Shown here: positions 31,361 to 43,500 of the stretch, piece after piece
Layout: every line of letters starts with the position of its first letter
Numbering within the stretch: the first letter of the stretch is position 1
Assembly (NCBI RefSeq): GCF_963678635.1
Contig: NC_087067.1
Span: 23,319,547 to 23,383,546 of the forward strand
DNA: 64,000 bases
Direction of reading: 5' to 3'
DNA from: Symsagittifera roscoffensis
Lineage: Eukaryota > Xenacoelomorpha > Acoela > Convolutidae
Notes under the pieces: model-generated
What the model was told of the DNA's origin: nothing
What the model saw: the letters and a program-made list of their open reading frames with translations, nothing else
Database searches by the model: none
Translations under genes and position numbers: made by a program

Positions 31361-32300
31361 CTTCTCGACTGTGATTTTTCTCCTCGGTCGAAACAGAAAT
31401 AGCAAAACTCGACTCGTGTACCACTACACTGTAAACTTTTGTAAAATCGGTCTGATTAAAAAACCAACCAAACCATATATTTTCATAGATTTCTTCGCAA
31501 GTCGGATCAATAATAACCAGAGTCAAAATTGAATTATATTGATGAGGAGAAACGCTTTAAGTTTACAAATTAACTATAAAATTAATTTATATTTTTCGAT
31601 CAGTTCCACTTTTTGCTGCAGTGCATAGTATATCAGCGTAATTTTTTTTAGATTACTTCTCTAAGTGACCATGTAAAAGGCATAAATTGGTTCCAAAAAT
31701 GTTGGAAAGTTTGAGAATTTTTGCGCAGTTTGCAGCAAATTAAGTCAGCAACGTAGGGTATTTGATTTAATTCCACTTAAGGGGACAAAATAAGCTCATT
31801 GTCAATTTTTTACTCACCAAAGTGTCTATTTTCAATGTCCATTGTGCACATCATTCATTGATAGCTAAAACAAAACTTCTACCGTAACTGCTGCTTTTCA
31901 TCGACATTATTAGACTAAGGTATGCATAAATATAAAGCAGAGTAGTTTTGAGCTTAAACGCCGATGGATTCCAGATGCAAGCCTCAAAAATGCTACTATT
32001 CTACTCCAGAATTAACGTGAGTTAGCAGTGAACGGATTGTCAAAACTTATGACTGCTATATTTTAAATGATTTATTCAAATTTTGTCCATAAAATCCTGA
32101 ACATGGTTTTTCGAACCAAGCAGAACAGCAGTTTTTACAAAACTCAGATGTTATTTGTCATGGTTTTTTCAATCGAACTTATGTTAGTATTACAACAAAA
32201 AGAGCTAGATTAATTCGACATCTATATTAAGCAAAACGTCAAAAACTACTTCAGTCTAAGAATAAACGTTTTTCAAATTGGATTAGTTTAAAGGAGGTTT
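31361..32300. other. AT-rich intergenic sequence
   Basis: No reading frame, RNA or repeat recognised. It lies upstream of the candidate three-exon gene. Confidence 0.4.
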
Positions 32301-32325
32301 CAGCAAATGTTCAGAATTCAGAGTG

Positions 32326-32826
32326 ATGATGGTGAGACTTGTTTGACAATACTTGAGGTTAAACTGGGTTTGAGATTAATAATTGACGCTGTCCGCATTT
32401 TGTTTTCCAGTATACATTTGGAAACCTGTTTCGTGGGCAAATTGGAGATTCAGCATACACTGAGTCAGTGAATGTCTTCGTCAGTGATCGTCGATCAGAA
32501 ATAGGATGGTTGAAGTTTCCCATTGAGGTATCCTAAGATAGGGTAAAAAAGACATTCGATAAAGGAACTGGGCCGAGAAATGTTGGCAAAATTGTTCGGG
32601 TAAAAATGTTCGGGAACTGGGCTGAAAAATTTTTGCTAAATTATTCGGGTATAATGGCCTTTTAATTTCATTTTCTGTATCCGTGATTTGTTTGCAAAGA
32701 GACTTCTTTGCAAAGGATTATGTGATTGTTGCACTATGTTTTCAGCTTCCAATCTTGGCTTCGAATAGAACTGGTCGAGAAACATATACGAATGTTTCTT
32801 ACTGGGGTCTTAGTTATTTAATGTAA
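32326..32826 (+). CDS. Candidate small three-exon host gene (67 codons)
   Basis: Exon 1 is only ATGATG (32,326-32,331), 23 nt after a GGTTTCAG acceptor that could be a trans-splice site. The donor is ATG|GTGAGA. Intron 1 (79 nt) ends TGTTTTCCAG. Exon 2 (32,411-32,527, 117 nt) is open, with GNLFRGQIGDSAY and SDRRSEIGWLKFP, and ends GAG|GTATCC. Intron 2 (218 nt) ends ATGTTTTCAG. Exon 3 (32,746-32,826, 81 nt) contains NRTGRETYTNVSYW and stops at TAA. All joins are phase 0. The exons are GC-richer than their surroundings. I do not recognise the protein. It may be a whole small gene, or a fragment of a larger one cut by the array that starts 218 bp downstream. Alternative starts exist, for example ATG at 32,308 in another frame. 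Confidence 0.45.
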
Positions 32827-33544
32827 TCTTAGTTATTTAGTTATTTGATTCAAGTAATATTTTTTTTCTTGTTTCGACCATTGAAAATGGGTAGTAACTT
32901 TGAACTCAAAATCAGGTACTAAAAAATTTCATCGGAACGGGTCGAGGGATAAATTATAGTTAAACCCTTCCAATCGTGAGTAGAACAAAATATAAAAGTA
33001 TTTAAAAAAATTGCCCCAGTGTTGAGAAAAACTGGTTTGAAACTTTTGAGAGTTAGTCTAGTTTCAAGCAATTAATTTAGAGCTTTAATATTTCTTAGAC
33101 TTTTAGAATAAAAATTTTGATTAAACTATAAATTAAATTAATTTTGGATGTTTCATTTAGCACTACTTTAGCACTAAAAATTTTAAAGTATTTTTCCTCA
33201 TTCCGCATTGTATTTTTCCTCTATCTTCGTTTTTAATTCACTTTTGAAGCAAAATATTGTCAATATTGCCTTATCCATTAATTTTCTACGCAATCAAATA
33301 TTTCTCGAAGCACACTACCCACTAAAACGACATCATCTTAAAAAAAGTAAAAATAATTTTTTTTTCTAATTTTTGTATGAATACGGTCGGAATAATCTGT
33401 GCTACTTGCACAGTAACCGGCTAACCCTTATGTTGGGTTGAGTTTTTTTGGTAAGTGTTGCTTGCACTGAAGGGGGAGTTCTATCCCAGTTTTTGTAAAT
33501 AAACGAGTGTTCTCAGCCCTAAAAAAGACCACCTCCTTAGGATC

Positions 33545-33565
33545 TTGTTAAGCGCAGCTTAACAA
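33545..33565. other. 9-bp perfect hairpin near unit start (copy 1)
   Basis: TTGTTAAGC (33,545-33,553) pairs with GCTTAACAA (33,557-33,565) around a GCA loop, next to a CTTCCCCC/GGGGGAG-containing stretch. It repeats at 46,251-46,271 and 58,969-58,989. This may be a terminal hairpin of an inserted element or a structural signal of the unit. Confidence 0.7.
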
Positions 33566-34199
33566 CCGAGACCCGATACAATCGCTTTTTCTACTTCCCC
33601 CTAAAGCTGGCTCTTTTCCGGGTATGATTAAATTTAATCGTCCCAGTTCCGGAATTTTTTCATCCTGTTTTTTTTGTGGATATCAATTCCTAACTTTCTT
33701 TCTTTTATCATCGAAAATTTGGCATGCTTAAAATAATTTGTTATCAAAACTGAACCCAAGGATGTCAATCATTGGTCTGAACCAGCAATTGAATTGTTCA
33801 ACTAGTTTATTTGCTTGAAGCTATCTATGTTGAAACAGTGATTGAACCTAATAACATTATTTTATTAGTTGTAAGCTGGTTGAAACCAAAACAGGTTTAA
33901 GCCGAATTATAACAACGAAGAACAAACAAACCAACTCAACTCATGTTTCAAAATTTTTTATTTTTTGTTTTTCTTTAATTTGCGCTTTTTTAAGATGATC
34001 ATTCTTTCGAGGCTTCCGAAAAAAAAATAAAAAGTTTTGTTATAGAGTACCTTTTTTTCTGGCTACTAAAAGCTTCTTATTCTCACAGCTCTGTTTCTGA
34101 GTAAGGCTGTAAAAATCCACAACCCAGAAATTGAAACATGAGCAAATTGTTATCAGCTTCATTGTATGAGTTGGCCTGCTCGATGTCCATGTACATGTC

Positions 34200-35330
34200 T
34201 TTTAAAAATGATTTTTTTATTCTGCCGCCTTATGGCCAAAGCGAATCTTGGAGATCCCATCGAATCTATAATTTCGCTAAAGTCAGCTAACTGCCCGTAT
34301 TTTATTGCATCAAAGTTAAATAGAATGGAATGGGGGTAAAAAGTGCTTTAAGTTGGTATTTAACTCATTATTATGAACGGCGGAATAAATTTTTGATTTT
34401 AGGGAGATGAATTTTCTGATCAAGTTCCCACCAGTCTCGTTTTTAAGCTTCAACAGAAGTTTCTTGTTTGTAACGTCGAAAAGGAATGGTCCTCATCATA
34501 ATTTGTTGTGTCGAAACCAGCTAAAATTTTCTCTAAGTCTCGGTAAACATTATCAGTTTTTATGGCAAAACAAAACTGCCTGGGGAGGAGTACAGTAGTT
34601 CCAAACATAGATTCGATTCCATGTTTTGATAATGAAATTGAAACATGGAACGGTTGGCGAGGTCTAAGATGATTGCATCAACTATCATAAAGTTTTCTTG
34701 TGACTTTTTTGTTTCCGAAAAGCTGATTGTGTTTAAAAAATCGTTAAAGATTTGAAAACTCTTCATTGTGTTAAGAGCTGTTTTTTGAAGAAGATCCCTC
34801 TCATTCATGACAATCTTCGAATTTTTTCTTCCTACCACTGCTGAATTACCAATCAAATTGTGAATTTTTTGATGGAATTCCTTTACCGCATCTTTTCGTA
34901 AATGGTTGTTGAGGTCGATAAAGGTTTCTATCCAGTGACTCTGACGGAACTGGAGAATTTTGTACGGGGTGAGTTTTTTTCATTCTCAGCTCGAGGTACA
35001 ACTTTAGGATAAGGTAATGTAATGTCTGCAGAAGCTTTGGCACCTTTAAGAGTGTGATGTTTCCCAATATGTCGACTCTCTCGTTGCTCATTGCACCGAT
35101 GCCCACTATTTCAGGAGCGGAAGTAAGAGGGCACTCAGAGAAGAAGTCAAAAAAAACTTCGGTTTTCGTCTAATTGAATTCAACTATATAACCCCACTGG
35201 GAGATTCCGCTGGTGAGCAGTATGTATTCTAACCTTTGTTCATCTATTGAAAAATCGCTTAATGGCAAACGGCAGTGTTTCAATACCCGTGCGAATTGTT
35301 TGCGTCAATAGTAAGGATGGCTATGAGGGG
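34200..35330 (-). pseudogene. Protein-primed DNA polymerase B (type A), palm/thumb remnant, copy 1
   Basis: Reading the minus strand from about 35,330 downwards gives the palm of a viral/plasmid-type family B polymerase (DNA_pol_B_2-like). Motif A appears as IDANNSHGY (DANN at 35,295-35,306), followed by GYIVEFN and a PLTSAPE segment. Next come an NNHLRKDAVKEF helix and the motif B region GNSAVVGRK near 34,840. The position of motif C reads YSSPGSF (34,572-34,592), so both catalytic Asp residues of the usual DTDS are gone. A thumb-like LKLKNETGGNLIRKF follows near 34,420. Several stops and frameshifts confirm decay. The enzyme would replicate a linear virus-like element by protein priming. 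The exonuclease region expected before motif A is missing and replaced by repeats. Confidence 0.85.
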
Positions 35331-35378
35331 CGAAAAATTGTAGTTTTTGTTTGCTTTGTAAAACCGGCGCGACTATAC

Positions 35379-35757
35379 TGGTAACACTCCTACTCCATCC
35401 TAGAGGATTTGTCCATATTGATTGCTCGCGGGAGAAGTCGAGTTTCTGGTAATTATGGTAACACTCACATTCCCTCCCAAACTATTTGTCCACATTGATT
35501 GCTCGCGGGGGAAGTCCAGTTTCTGGGTATTCTGGTTACACTCACACTCCCTCCTAGTCTATTTGTCCATATTAATTGCTCGGGGGGAATCGAAACTCTG
35601 GGTATTCTGGTAACACTCACACTCCCTCCTAGACTATTTGTTCATATTGATTGCTCGCGGGGGAATCGAAACTCTGGGTATTCTGGTAACACTCACACTC
35701 CCTCCTAGACTATTTGTTCATATTGATTGCTCGCGGGGGAAGTCCAGTTTCTGGGAA
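35379..35757 (+). repeat. 77-bp tandem repeat array, five units (copy 1)
   Basis: Units contain TATTTGTCCATATTGATTGC, a CGCGGGGGAA core, and CTGGTAACACTCACACTCCC. ATTGCTCG starts at 35,421, 35,498, 35,575, 35,650 and 35,726, giving periods of 75-77 bp. The array lies just upstream (minus-strand sense) of polymerase A motif A, where exonuclease-coding sequence would be expected. Confidence 0.95.
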
Positions 35758-36530
35758 GTTTTCTAAGGAATTGAAATATGAGTGGAAATTTTGTTCTTTT
35801 TTTCAACATACCAACTTTACGCGCAAGTGGCCGAGTTTTTGAAATAAATCTCTATCCGAAAAAAAAATTTTACGAAAATTCTGCGGCGCTAGCATGAAGC
35901 TATACGACGCAATTGAATCTGAGATTTTCGAAGTGTTTTTCGATTTTTCAGTTTTTTTCTGTACAGTTTTTCATGTATACCGAGATCAATAAGAAAGCAC
36001 ATTTCTTTTCAGTGCAGATATTACAGAAAAAAAATGTTTTCCAAATCGCTCTTCGCCAGCACTTTGATTATAAAGTGTAAGTCATAATGTGATAAAAAAT
36101 TGAGTTACCACTAAAAGTAATTTGCTGTTATTCTGTTAAGGTTTATCTCATTGTCCGCTCTACTCAGAAACTTATTTGTGTAATAGCAATTTTGAAGTAT
36201 AACAACATTGATTGAGAAGTTTTTCGCGCGTAACCAACAAAATGTAGCATCTTCCCAAACCGTAGCATGTTCCTGGTTTTTATACCGATTAAATCTAATT
36301 ACTTCTTTTTTTCCACGTGAATTTGTCTCGATGACGACTCAAGGGAGCTAATCAGCTCTTCCATCCTATTCGGTCCCCTTTTGGACTCGAACTTTAAAAA
36401 ATACTTTTTCCCAAACTCGATTACTACTAAGGCGTAGCCAAACGGTTGATGGATTTCAAATGTTTGCATGCTAGATTTTTGCCGATCAGGTGGAGGCCCG
36501 TATACTCAAATCAAATTAGGTTACTCTGGG
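35758..36530. other. Non-coding stretch between polymerase A fragments (copy 1)
   Basis: No frame consistent with a polymerase exonuclease domain is seen here. It is AT-rich DNA with several T/A runs and may be an insertion that split polymerase A. The same stretch is present in copies 2 and 3. Confidence 0.45.
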
Positions 36531-36536
36531 TGCGTA

Positions 36537-37650
36537 TCATCGAACTGTTAAAAATTTGAATTTTTGGTCATGGTTTCCTGAATAAGGAATTGTGATGACA
36601 GCATCTTTGTCTTGATAGCACATTTCTTGATGACGTCTCAGAGTTTCGATGGAAGCACATGAGTGGAAACATTTGCGGCAACTATCAAATTGGAATCGAT
36701 GAACTGTGTACAGCAGGTACTCCTCCAGTTTCTGGAGAGACATAGTGATACTATAACCGATCTTTCAGTAGCAGCAAGTCCACAATCAGATAAATACTGA
36801 ATCTGACTGATTCTATTAAGGGCAACAATTCGTCAATGTTGAACCTAATAAGAAAATTAAATTTCACATTTACCTGAAGAAAAATATTGAGGAGGTATTA
36901 GGATTTTCAAATCAAAACAACTAGATTTTTCTGAACAAAAGACCTTGTTTTGACAATTTTTCAGTCTTTCAAATATGTGCATATTCATCAGACCAATTGG
37001 CATTTTGTATTTCTCGTTAGTTTTTACAGTTTCTTTTTTGTCGAGATCATTGGGTTGAAAGTTCGTTTTTCTCCAGCCACCATCTAGATGTGAGGCAAAG
37101 GGTTGGCTCATTCACGCTGTGATATGCTGCAACAAAGCAGTATAGAAAGCGATAGTCATCAGCTTCAGTGTTGGCGTTTGAGCTGAGTAGAAGCAGCACT
37201 GAGTGAATCGGGTAGCTCGGGGTAGGATCCGGCATTTTCAGCTCGATAAATTATCCAACCCTTTCTATGAGAACAGAATAAGTCGACTTGGTCAACCATA
37301 TATTCAATCAGTTCCATATAGTAATTTTAGCTATTCCATCGAAGTACATTGTCAATGTCTTAGTGTTTACGAACAGCACAGACTTTTCGTAATTTCCACT
37401 TTTTGCGTCTCGCACAGTGAGAGTTTTTATCTTTACCACTTCCATATGAAATTGCACTTTGTTCGGGCCCTCTTTGAACACTTCCAGATTGAGAGCGTCA
37501 AATTCCTCTTTGCTTTTCATAAAGATTTGAAACAAATTAGTTTCTTCTTCCTTAACTTCGAGATCTTATCGGAACAAAACCGCTCTGAACGCGCTTTCCG
37601 TTGGCGCACCAGAATAGGTCGTCTCAATGCCATCCCATTTTGGGAATGAG
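36537..37650 (-). pseudogene. Protein-primed DNA polymerase B (type A), N-terminal remnant, copy 1
   Basis: Several minus-strand frames in series match the N-terminal layout of virus-like family B polymerases. They are a start region KSKEEFDALNLEVF (37,535 downwards), a YRFLYCFVAAYHSVNEP stretch (about 37,150) equivalent to the conserved segment with an aromatic, Cys and His, and a C2H2-type zinc finger CRKCFHSCASIETLRRHQ near 36,650. They lie in different frames with stops between them, so the gene is dead. The plus-strand 148-codon frame over the same interval (37,203-37,649) is an antisense shadow. Together with 34,200-35,330 this is one split polymerase gene. Confidence 0.75.
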
Positions 37651-40500
37651 TCCTTCATCAGCAGATTTTGGTGATAGCTTTCCGCAGTGAGAAATAATTT
37701 ATGGAAATCGTTACAATGACTTTGTGTGTACCAGCTCAACCAGCTCTCGGGCTTCCCTCAAACTCTCGAAGGATTACGAAGAATCATTGCAAACTCATTG
37801 CAAAGAGTTTGACACTCATTTCAAACAGTTTGAATCACTCATTGCAACCAGTTTGTGGAGGAGGCTGAGGAAGGATTTTTGCTCAAGTCTTCTTAAGTTC
37901 ATTTCTGAGATCAGCATTTTTTTTCACACTGCGGGCAGGGAAGAGGTGCTACGATAGAAGTAGAGCTAGAAATTGTTGATTTAACTAAAAATATTCAGGA
38001 AAATTTCGAAACGAGCTGTGACTTGATCTAACAATTAAAAGTTTTAAGAACAAAGACAATTAAGAGCTATTAACACGAGTTAAACTTCGGCGTGATCTCG
38101 ACATTAAGTGATTTTGTTTCCAAAACAGGTTTTTAATTACAGCTTTAGGCCCTATATGTCTCATTACCTTGTTCAAGTGCAAGGGTTTTGTATATCAAAA
38201 ACTGTTTCGCTTACAGCCTCAAGAATAATTTCTTGTAAGGGTTGGCAACTTTTAGGGAACTGGTTTTGACTTTCAAATAGCATTTCAGCACTAAGCCACA
38301 CAACTTATAGCTTAAGCTGATTTATATTGAGCCTAACACTCTGACTATTTTAAAATGGAAAACAGTTTGTTTTTGATGAGTTCAAGCCGACTACTCGATA
38401 TACTTAAATAGGTACTAAAAACTGAAGCAAGGAGATAAAATTTTTCAAAAATTTTTTGCCCACAATTACAAGAACTAATTAAATTATGTGCTAGAAACAG
38501 AAAAACGAAGCGTTTTCAATTTGTTTTAAATGAATATGATCAAAGCTGCCGATGTTTGTAACCATAGATTGTCATTTGAACATGTTTAAAAGAAATCAAA
38601 TTCAAGTTTTTTTTTACGTGTGAGTTAGTGTTTCGTGAAGCATTTTACACCATGTGTTTCAAAATTTTAGGGCATAGCCGTTCGGCTTAAGGTTTAGTAG
38701 CTAACCCGGCGGTGGTCGTCGCTACGTTCCGTGGGAACGCCTTCTTTCAGTAAAATCAAGTGAAAAATCTTGGTTCCTTAACAAATGAACGGAAAACCGC
38801 AACTTTTTTGTTGCAAAACAATACATATTTTAACAAAGCTATAAATTTTTACATATATTACATAAAATGAGATATGAACTATCTGATACTTAATTGGGAT
38901 GAATGCAGAATTTGAAAATTCATAGCCCAATCCCGGAGAGTAGACGCTTAAAATTGTGTGTTTTTCTGCGAAAAATCTGATTTTTGTATTAATTATAAAA
39001 TATACAATTTTGGAAAAAAGTCTTCGTCTCGAAATTCAAATAGACTACCCTCAATCTTCGTTCCCTGATATCCTGAGCAGAGCTAAAGTCTTGTTCAGAC
39101 TTTGAAAAGAACATAAGTTTTAATTTTTCTTAAGTTTTTTTGCCAAAAGTTATCAGTTATACACAAAGAACATGTATAAAAACAAAAATTAAAAAAAACT
39201 ATAGCCTTAAAAACTCTCTGTTACTTCGCTTAAGAACTGGCTAGCCCCATCAGACACTAAGTAAAGCGAGAGAGAGAAAGAATAAAGAGTGTTTCTAAAA
39301 TGTCAAAAAGTATGGTTGGACTACCGACATGAAAATCTTAAACCTTGGAAAAGAAAGCATTAACCTCGGAAAAATAATCCGAATGGGGCTCACCAATGAG
39401 CAAGTGCCTTTATCTGCCTCTCTCTCTCGTTTTTTCTCAAATAATTTTTAAAACAAAAACTCGTCTCGATTATATAATGATTTATTTAATTTTTTCTTTC
39501 AACATTTTTTCTAACTCTTTGCTGAAAGCATTACAGCGCAAATTTAAATTGATCTGCTAAAAAAGCTGAAATCTCACAAAAATTTTTTAAAAAATAGTCA
39601 TGTTAAAACGAAATTGAAATCAACTGAAAAACGAAAATAAAAATGCGGAAGGACCAAAATCTAAACAAAAAAATAGAAAACACTTTTTTGTCCAAGTTAT
39701 TAAAATTTTCCTAGCTGTAGTCTTTGGAGAATAGCAAACTGCATTTGGAGGGGTTCCTGAAATGATATCTGATGTCACTACATCGATTGAAATCCGAGCA
39801 ACCAAACAAGAAGTTGGTTGTTCTGGAGCTGGTTTTGAAACTGTCTCCCCCAACAAAAGACTCAGGAGACAATAGTAGATGTGTGAGCTGATCAGGGCGA
39901 GAGGAGGTGGAAGACCACCATGTATTAAGATAGCGAATAAAGCTTCCGGTCTTCCAGCTATATATTAACATTGGGTATGGAGTCTTAAATGTATTAGGAT
40001 AGGGAATACCAAATGTAAGGTTTCAGTGTGATGGTAAGATAATGGTAAGAAAAACGATTTTTTTTTGGATTTTGTGTGTTAATTTTGTTGCAAAACTTTT
40101 GGAGCGCGTTATCTAAGTGTTAAATATTACTGGTTAATTACGTTTCCTGTGTAAAATTTAGGTTACTTGTTTAGTTTTTTGGTACATGGTAAGTCAATGA
40201 TAAAAGTTTTTGGGTAAAAACTTGGAAATTTTGTCACAAAAATTTTGCAAAAAAATTTCAAAACAAGATAAAATTTGTTATATTTCGATCTAATATCAAT
40301 TTATTAGATACTCTTAGTTTTATCTACCTCAATCTATTCTGAAACTTACTGAAAATTCGAAAAAAACCGAAATTTTAAGAAAAAAAAATAAATTACAAAA
40401 AAAGTATATAAATCACAGCATTGTATAATAAGTTTAATGCAAAATTTTAAATTTAAATATTATCAAAATAATATATTAAAAAATTTTCAATTCAGAACTG
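37651..40500. other. Non-coding spacer of the unit with hairpins and interspersed repeat (copy 1)
   Basis: No gene is supported. At 38,685-38,740 the sequence holds AGCCGTTCGGCT and the hairpin CGTTCC-GTG-GGAACG (38,725-38,739), in a GC-rich island containing CCGGCGGTGGTCGTCG. At 39,915-40,265 lies a copy of the interspersed repeat also found at 13,720-14,080. Short minus-strand frames at 39,620-39,971 are not gene-like. Confidence 0.5.
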
Positions 40501-40503
40501 TCC

Positions 40504-43500
40504 TTATAAATTCAATGGTTTTGTATGTATTTCATCATCTTGAACTTGTCTTTTTGGATAAAAATAACTAATTCCTTTCTTTGTTTGCTCTTATATAGCC
40601 ACCATGTGATTTATAGTTCTGAATCCTCTATTTGTAGATGTTAGGTTGATTGCCTCATCGAGCATTCTCCTGTATTTTGACATGGGTTCATCTCCAGAAT
40701 CTTCTAGAACTCTAACTTGTTGTCATAGCAGCAATAAGTGTTGCTACCTAAACAGCATTTTTGTACATCTAAATTCCTCTTTGAAAAGTACCGGCTTCCG
40801 CTTTTCTTGATTTTAATGGATGCTGCAACTTGTTCGAGGGAAGAAATTAGATTTTGCACATGCTTTGAAGGAGTCTCTGCAGTCATGCTCCCTCAATTTT
40901 TTTCCCAAATGTCTCTTTTTTCTGCTTCGATACAGCCATAAAATAATTCTTCAGTAAGTGCTAAGTAAAGTGAGTCTGTGTCCATCTCTAACTCTTTAAA
41001 TTTATTTACATCACAGAACTTGTCAGAGAAGTTTTAGTAGAGTTCCAACATTCTCAATATTGCATACTGAAATATGAATCAGCCAACAATGATGGGTTGT
41101 CTTTGTTCAATAGTGGATTTCAGCAATTCGACCTCATATAAGTCTTTTTCAACTGTATTCGGTCTTTTAAACAGTGGTTCACTGATTGCCTTATGAGTTT
41201 TTTCATCGTCCAGATTGTCTGTGATTGTATGCCTGGATCTATCCATGATCTGATATCCATAAGAGGAATTACCCAAAAGTTTCATTGTTTCTGCTACAAC
41301 TCCTGATTGAGGGTTTTCATCTCCTTCTCTTCTCGCATCAACCACTGATTGAACGAGTTTATTGCAACATTTTCGTGGAGTGTTTTGAACAAAACGGTAA
41401 ATTTTGGTGCATTGCAAGCTAAGTTCCAAATAAAACTTGAACAAGGGAGTTATGACAGTTCCATTTTCTACCTTGAAACTAGACATCAGCATTCTCTGAG
41501 GATGTTTTAACATTTCGTTTTCGATACATAGTTTTTCATGTAGTCTCCAATATCATTTCTTCCAACTTCAGTTTTTTTGAAAATTGGAGGAAAGTTAGCA
41601 GATTTTGATTTTAGTGGAAAATTTGATCTGGAACAACTAAATCGCACTGAACATAGCCAAAAAGAGATCCATCTTTTATTTTTGCCAGAAGGGAGTCTGT
41701 AGAAAATGTTTTTTTTTGTTGGGAAAGTGAGTTCTGACGTAACTTTTGATCTTGTCATTAGTTTTAAAACTTTCCCACCACTCACACCCCCACATTTCTT
41801 CAACTTTGTATCCTTTCTCTTTAAAGTTTTCTCGGCACATATTTTCCATCATTCTCTTCTTATTACCTCGTTCAATATCCTGATCTATTAACGAGGGACG
41901 AGCTTCTTGACAAGAACAGAAGTGGTAGTAACATCCCATTGCTTCGAACACTGTCTTACAGTGATCAAATTAACCGTCCAGATTGAAACAATCAATTTTC
42001 TTTTGTTTTCCAGATGTGAAAAAGCTCTCAATTTTGCATTCTTGTCGTGTTTCTTGATAGAAAGACATCACCATATTCTCAAAGTTGCGAGATCGGTTAT
42101 GTCTAGCTTTAAACTTCTGCATATCGGTGTCAAACTCCCATCTCGTATACAGTCCTGTTGGCGTATCTTGACACGTTGAGAAAGGAGAAAGCTGGCTTGC
42201 ATCAATTCCAACGATTGATTTACAAATATTTGATGAATTTCTTATGAATGTTTCATGAACTACAGCTTTTCGAATGAAAAAAATGGAAGGACCACCAGTC
42301 ATGTCTTCTCCAATTTTTTCACACAAATCTTCATCACTTTCGCAAAATGGATGAAACTTGTAATTTGTAGATTTGTGTAGACATATGTTTGCTAGATTTG
42401 GAAGTCTGCATCCAAGCTTCAACATATCTATCCCCTTGTTATGATAAAAATGAATCATTTTCTACATTGCCTCCAGTGTTGGAACTACATCCTTGTGGTT
42501 GTACCAGTTCAAAATTTTTTTTTCCAAATCTCTTGAAAATAATTGTAATTATCAAATCCAGAAGGAGGAACTGTCTTGATTTGAACCTTCTTAAGTGCTT
42601 CTTGTTCATCAATCCTACTCTTTCTCAACTTCTCATAATCAATGAAATCTTTGTCTAGAGTATTGTTGTTTCTAATTTGTTTCTAAGAAAGGCTTGATAC
42701 GGCGGCAATTCGGGAAAATCAAGTGTGTCTGGGTTATCAAACCACTCATAGGGGAAGAATCTTTTCGTTTCGCTAGCTTTATAGGCTCTGAGAAAGAATC
42801 CAGATTAGTTGCCCCACTCAAAAATCTCATTATGTCGAGAAATTGTTCATCTTAAAGCTTGAAAGATATAAATTCAATTGCTTTTTTGATGACGGAAGTT
42901 TCTTGTTCTTCATCGCGAATCAAATAAGGGATTAAGTAAGACTTGGTCAAATTCAAATCATATCTACCGCTGTTAAATCCAATAGCAGGTAAAGTATTTA
43001 CATATCTCTCCAGATGTTGTTTCAAATCAATGAGTTGATTTTTCTGAATTCGCAGGATTCGTGTCGACATATTTGCTTGTTCCGAATCTTCAATGCAATC
43101 ATCGTCGTACTCTAATTTATTGCTTGAATAGTTTTTACCTCGCTCGTTTAGCTGATCAAAGCCCTTTTTCATTTTTTCATTGAGAGCTACTTGAATATTT
43201 TGGAATTTTGTTCCCATCTCCGGCTAACTTTTCTCAGCCAACTGCTCGAGTTTGCTTACAAAATCAATAATCAATTTCTGTGGATCCTTGTTGTACTAAA
43301 AAATGGGTTCATCAACCGGATTTGACGATATAAAGACTGAAATTGGAACATGTTTTCCGATCCAGGTAGTAGTTTGCGTCTCGTTTAGTTCTTCTGTAGG
43401 AACACAAATCGACTCAAAATCGGAAAATGCTAGATTATTAAAAAGTTTGTTTTCTTCAGAAACTGGAAGTTTGGTTCCTTCCAGCTTTTCAAACAAGGTT

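Noticed and set aside
35379..35757. CRISPR-like array (regular 77-bp periodicity)
   Set aside because: The whole unit repeats with no variable spacers, and the host is eukaryotic. It is a simple tandem repeat.
37203..37649. 148-codon plus-strand frame, repeated at 49,908 and 62,626
   Set aside because: It is antisense to the polymerase A N-terminal segments, which carry recognisable motifs. The frame is a shadow.
39620..39971. 78- and 86-codon minus frames, repeated in unit 2
   Set aside because: They overlap each other and the interspersed repeat. Preservation reflects recent duplication of the unit only.
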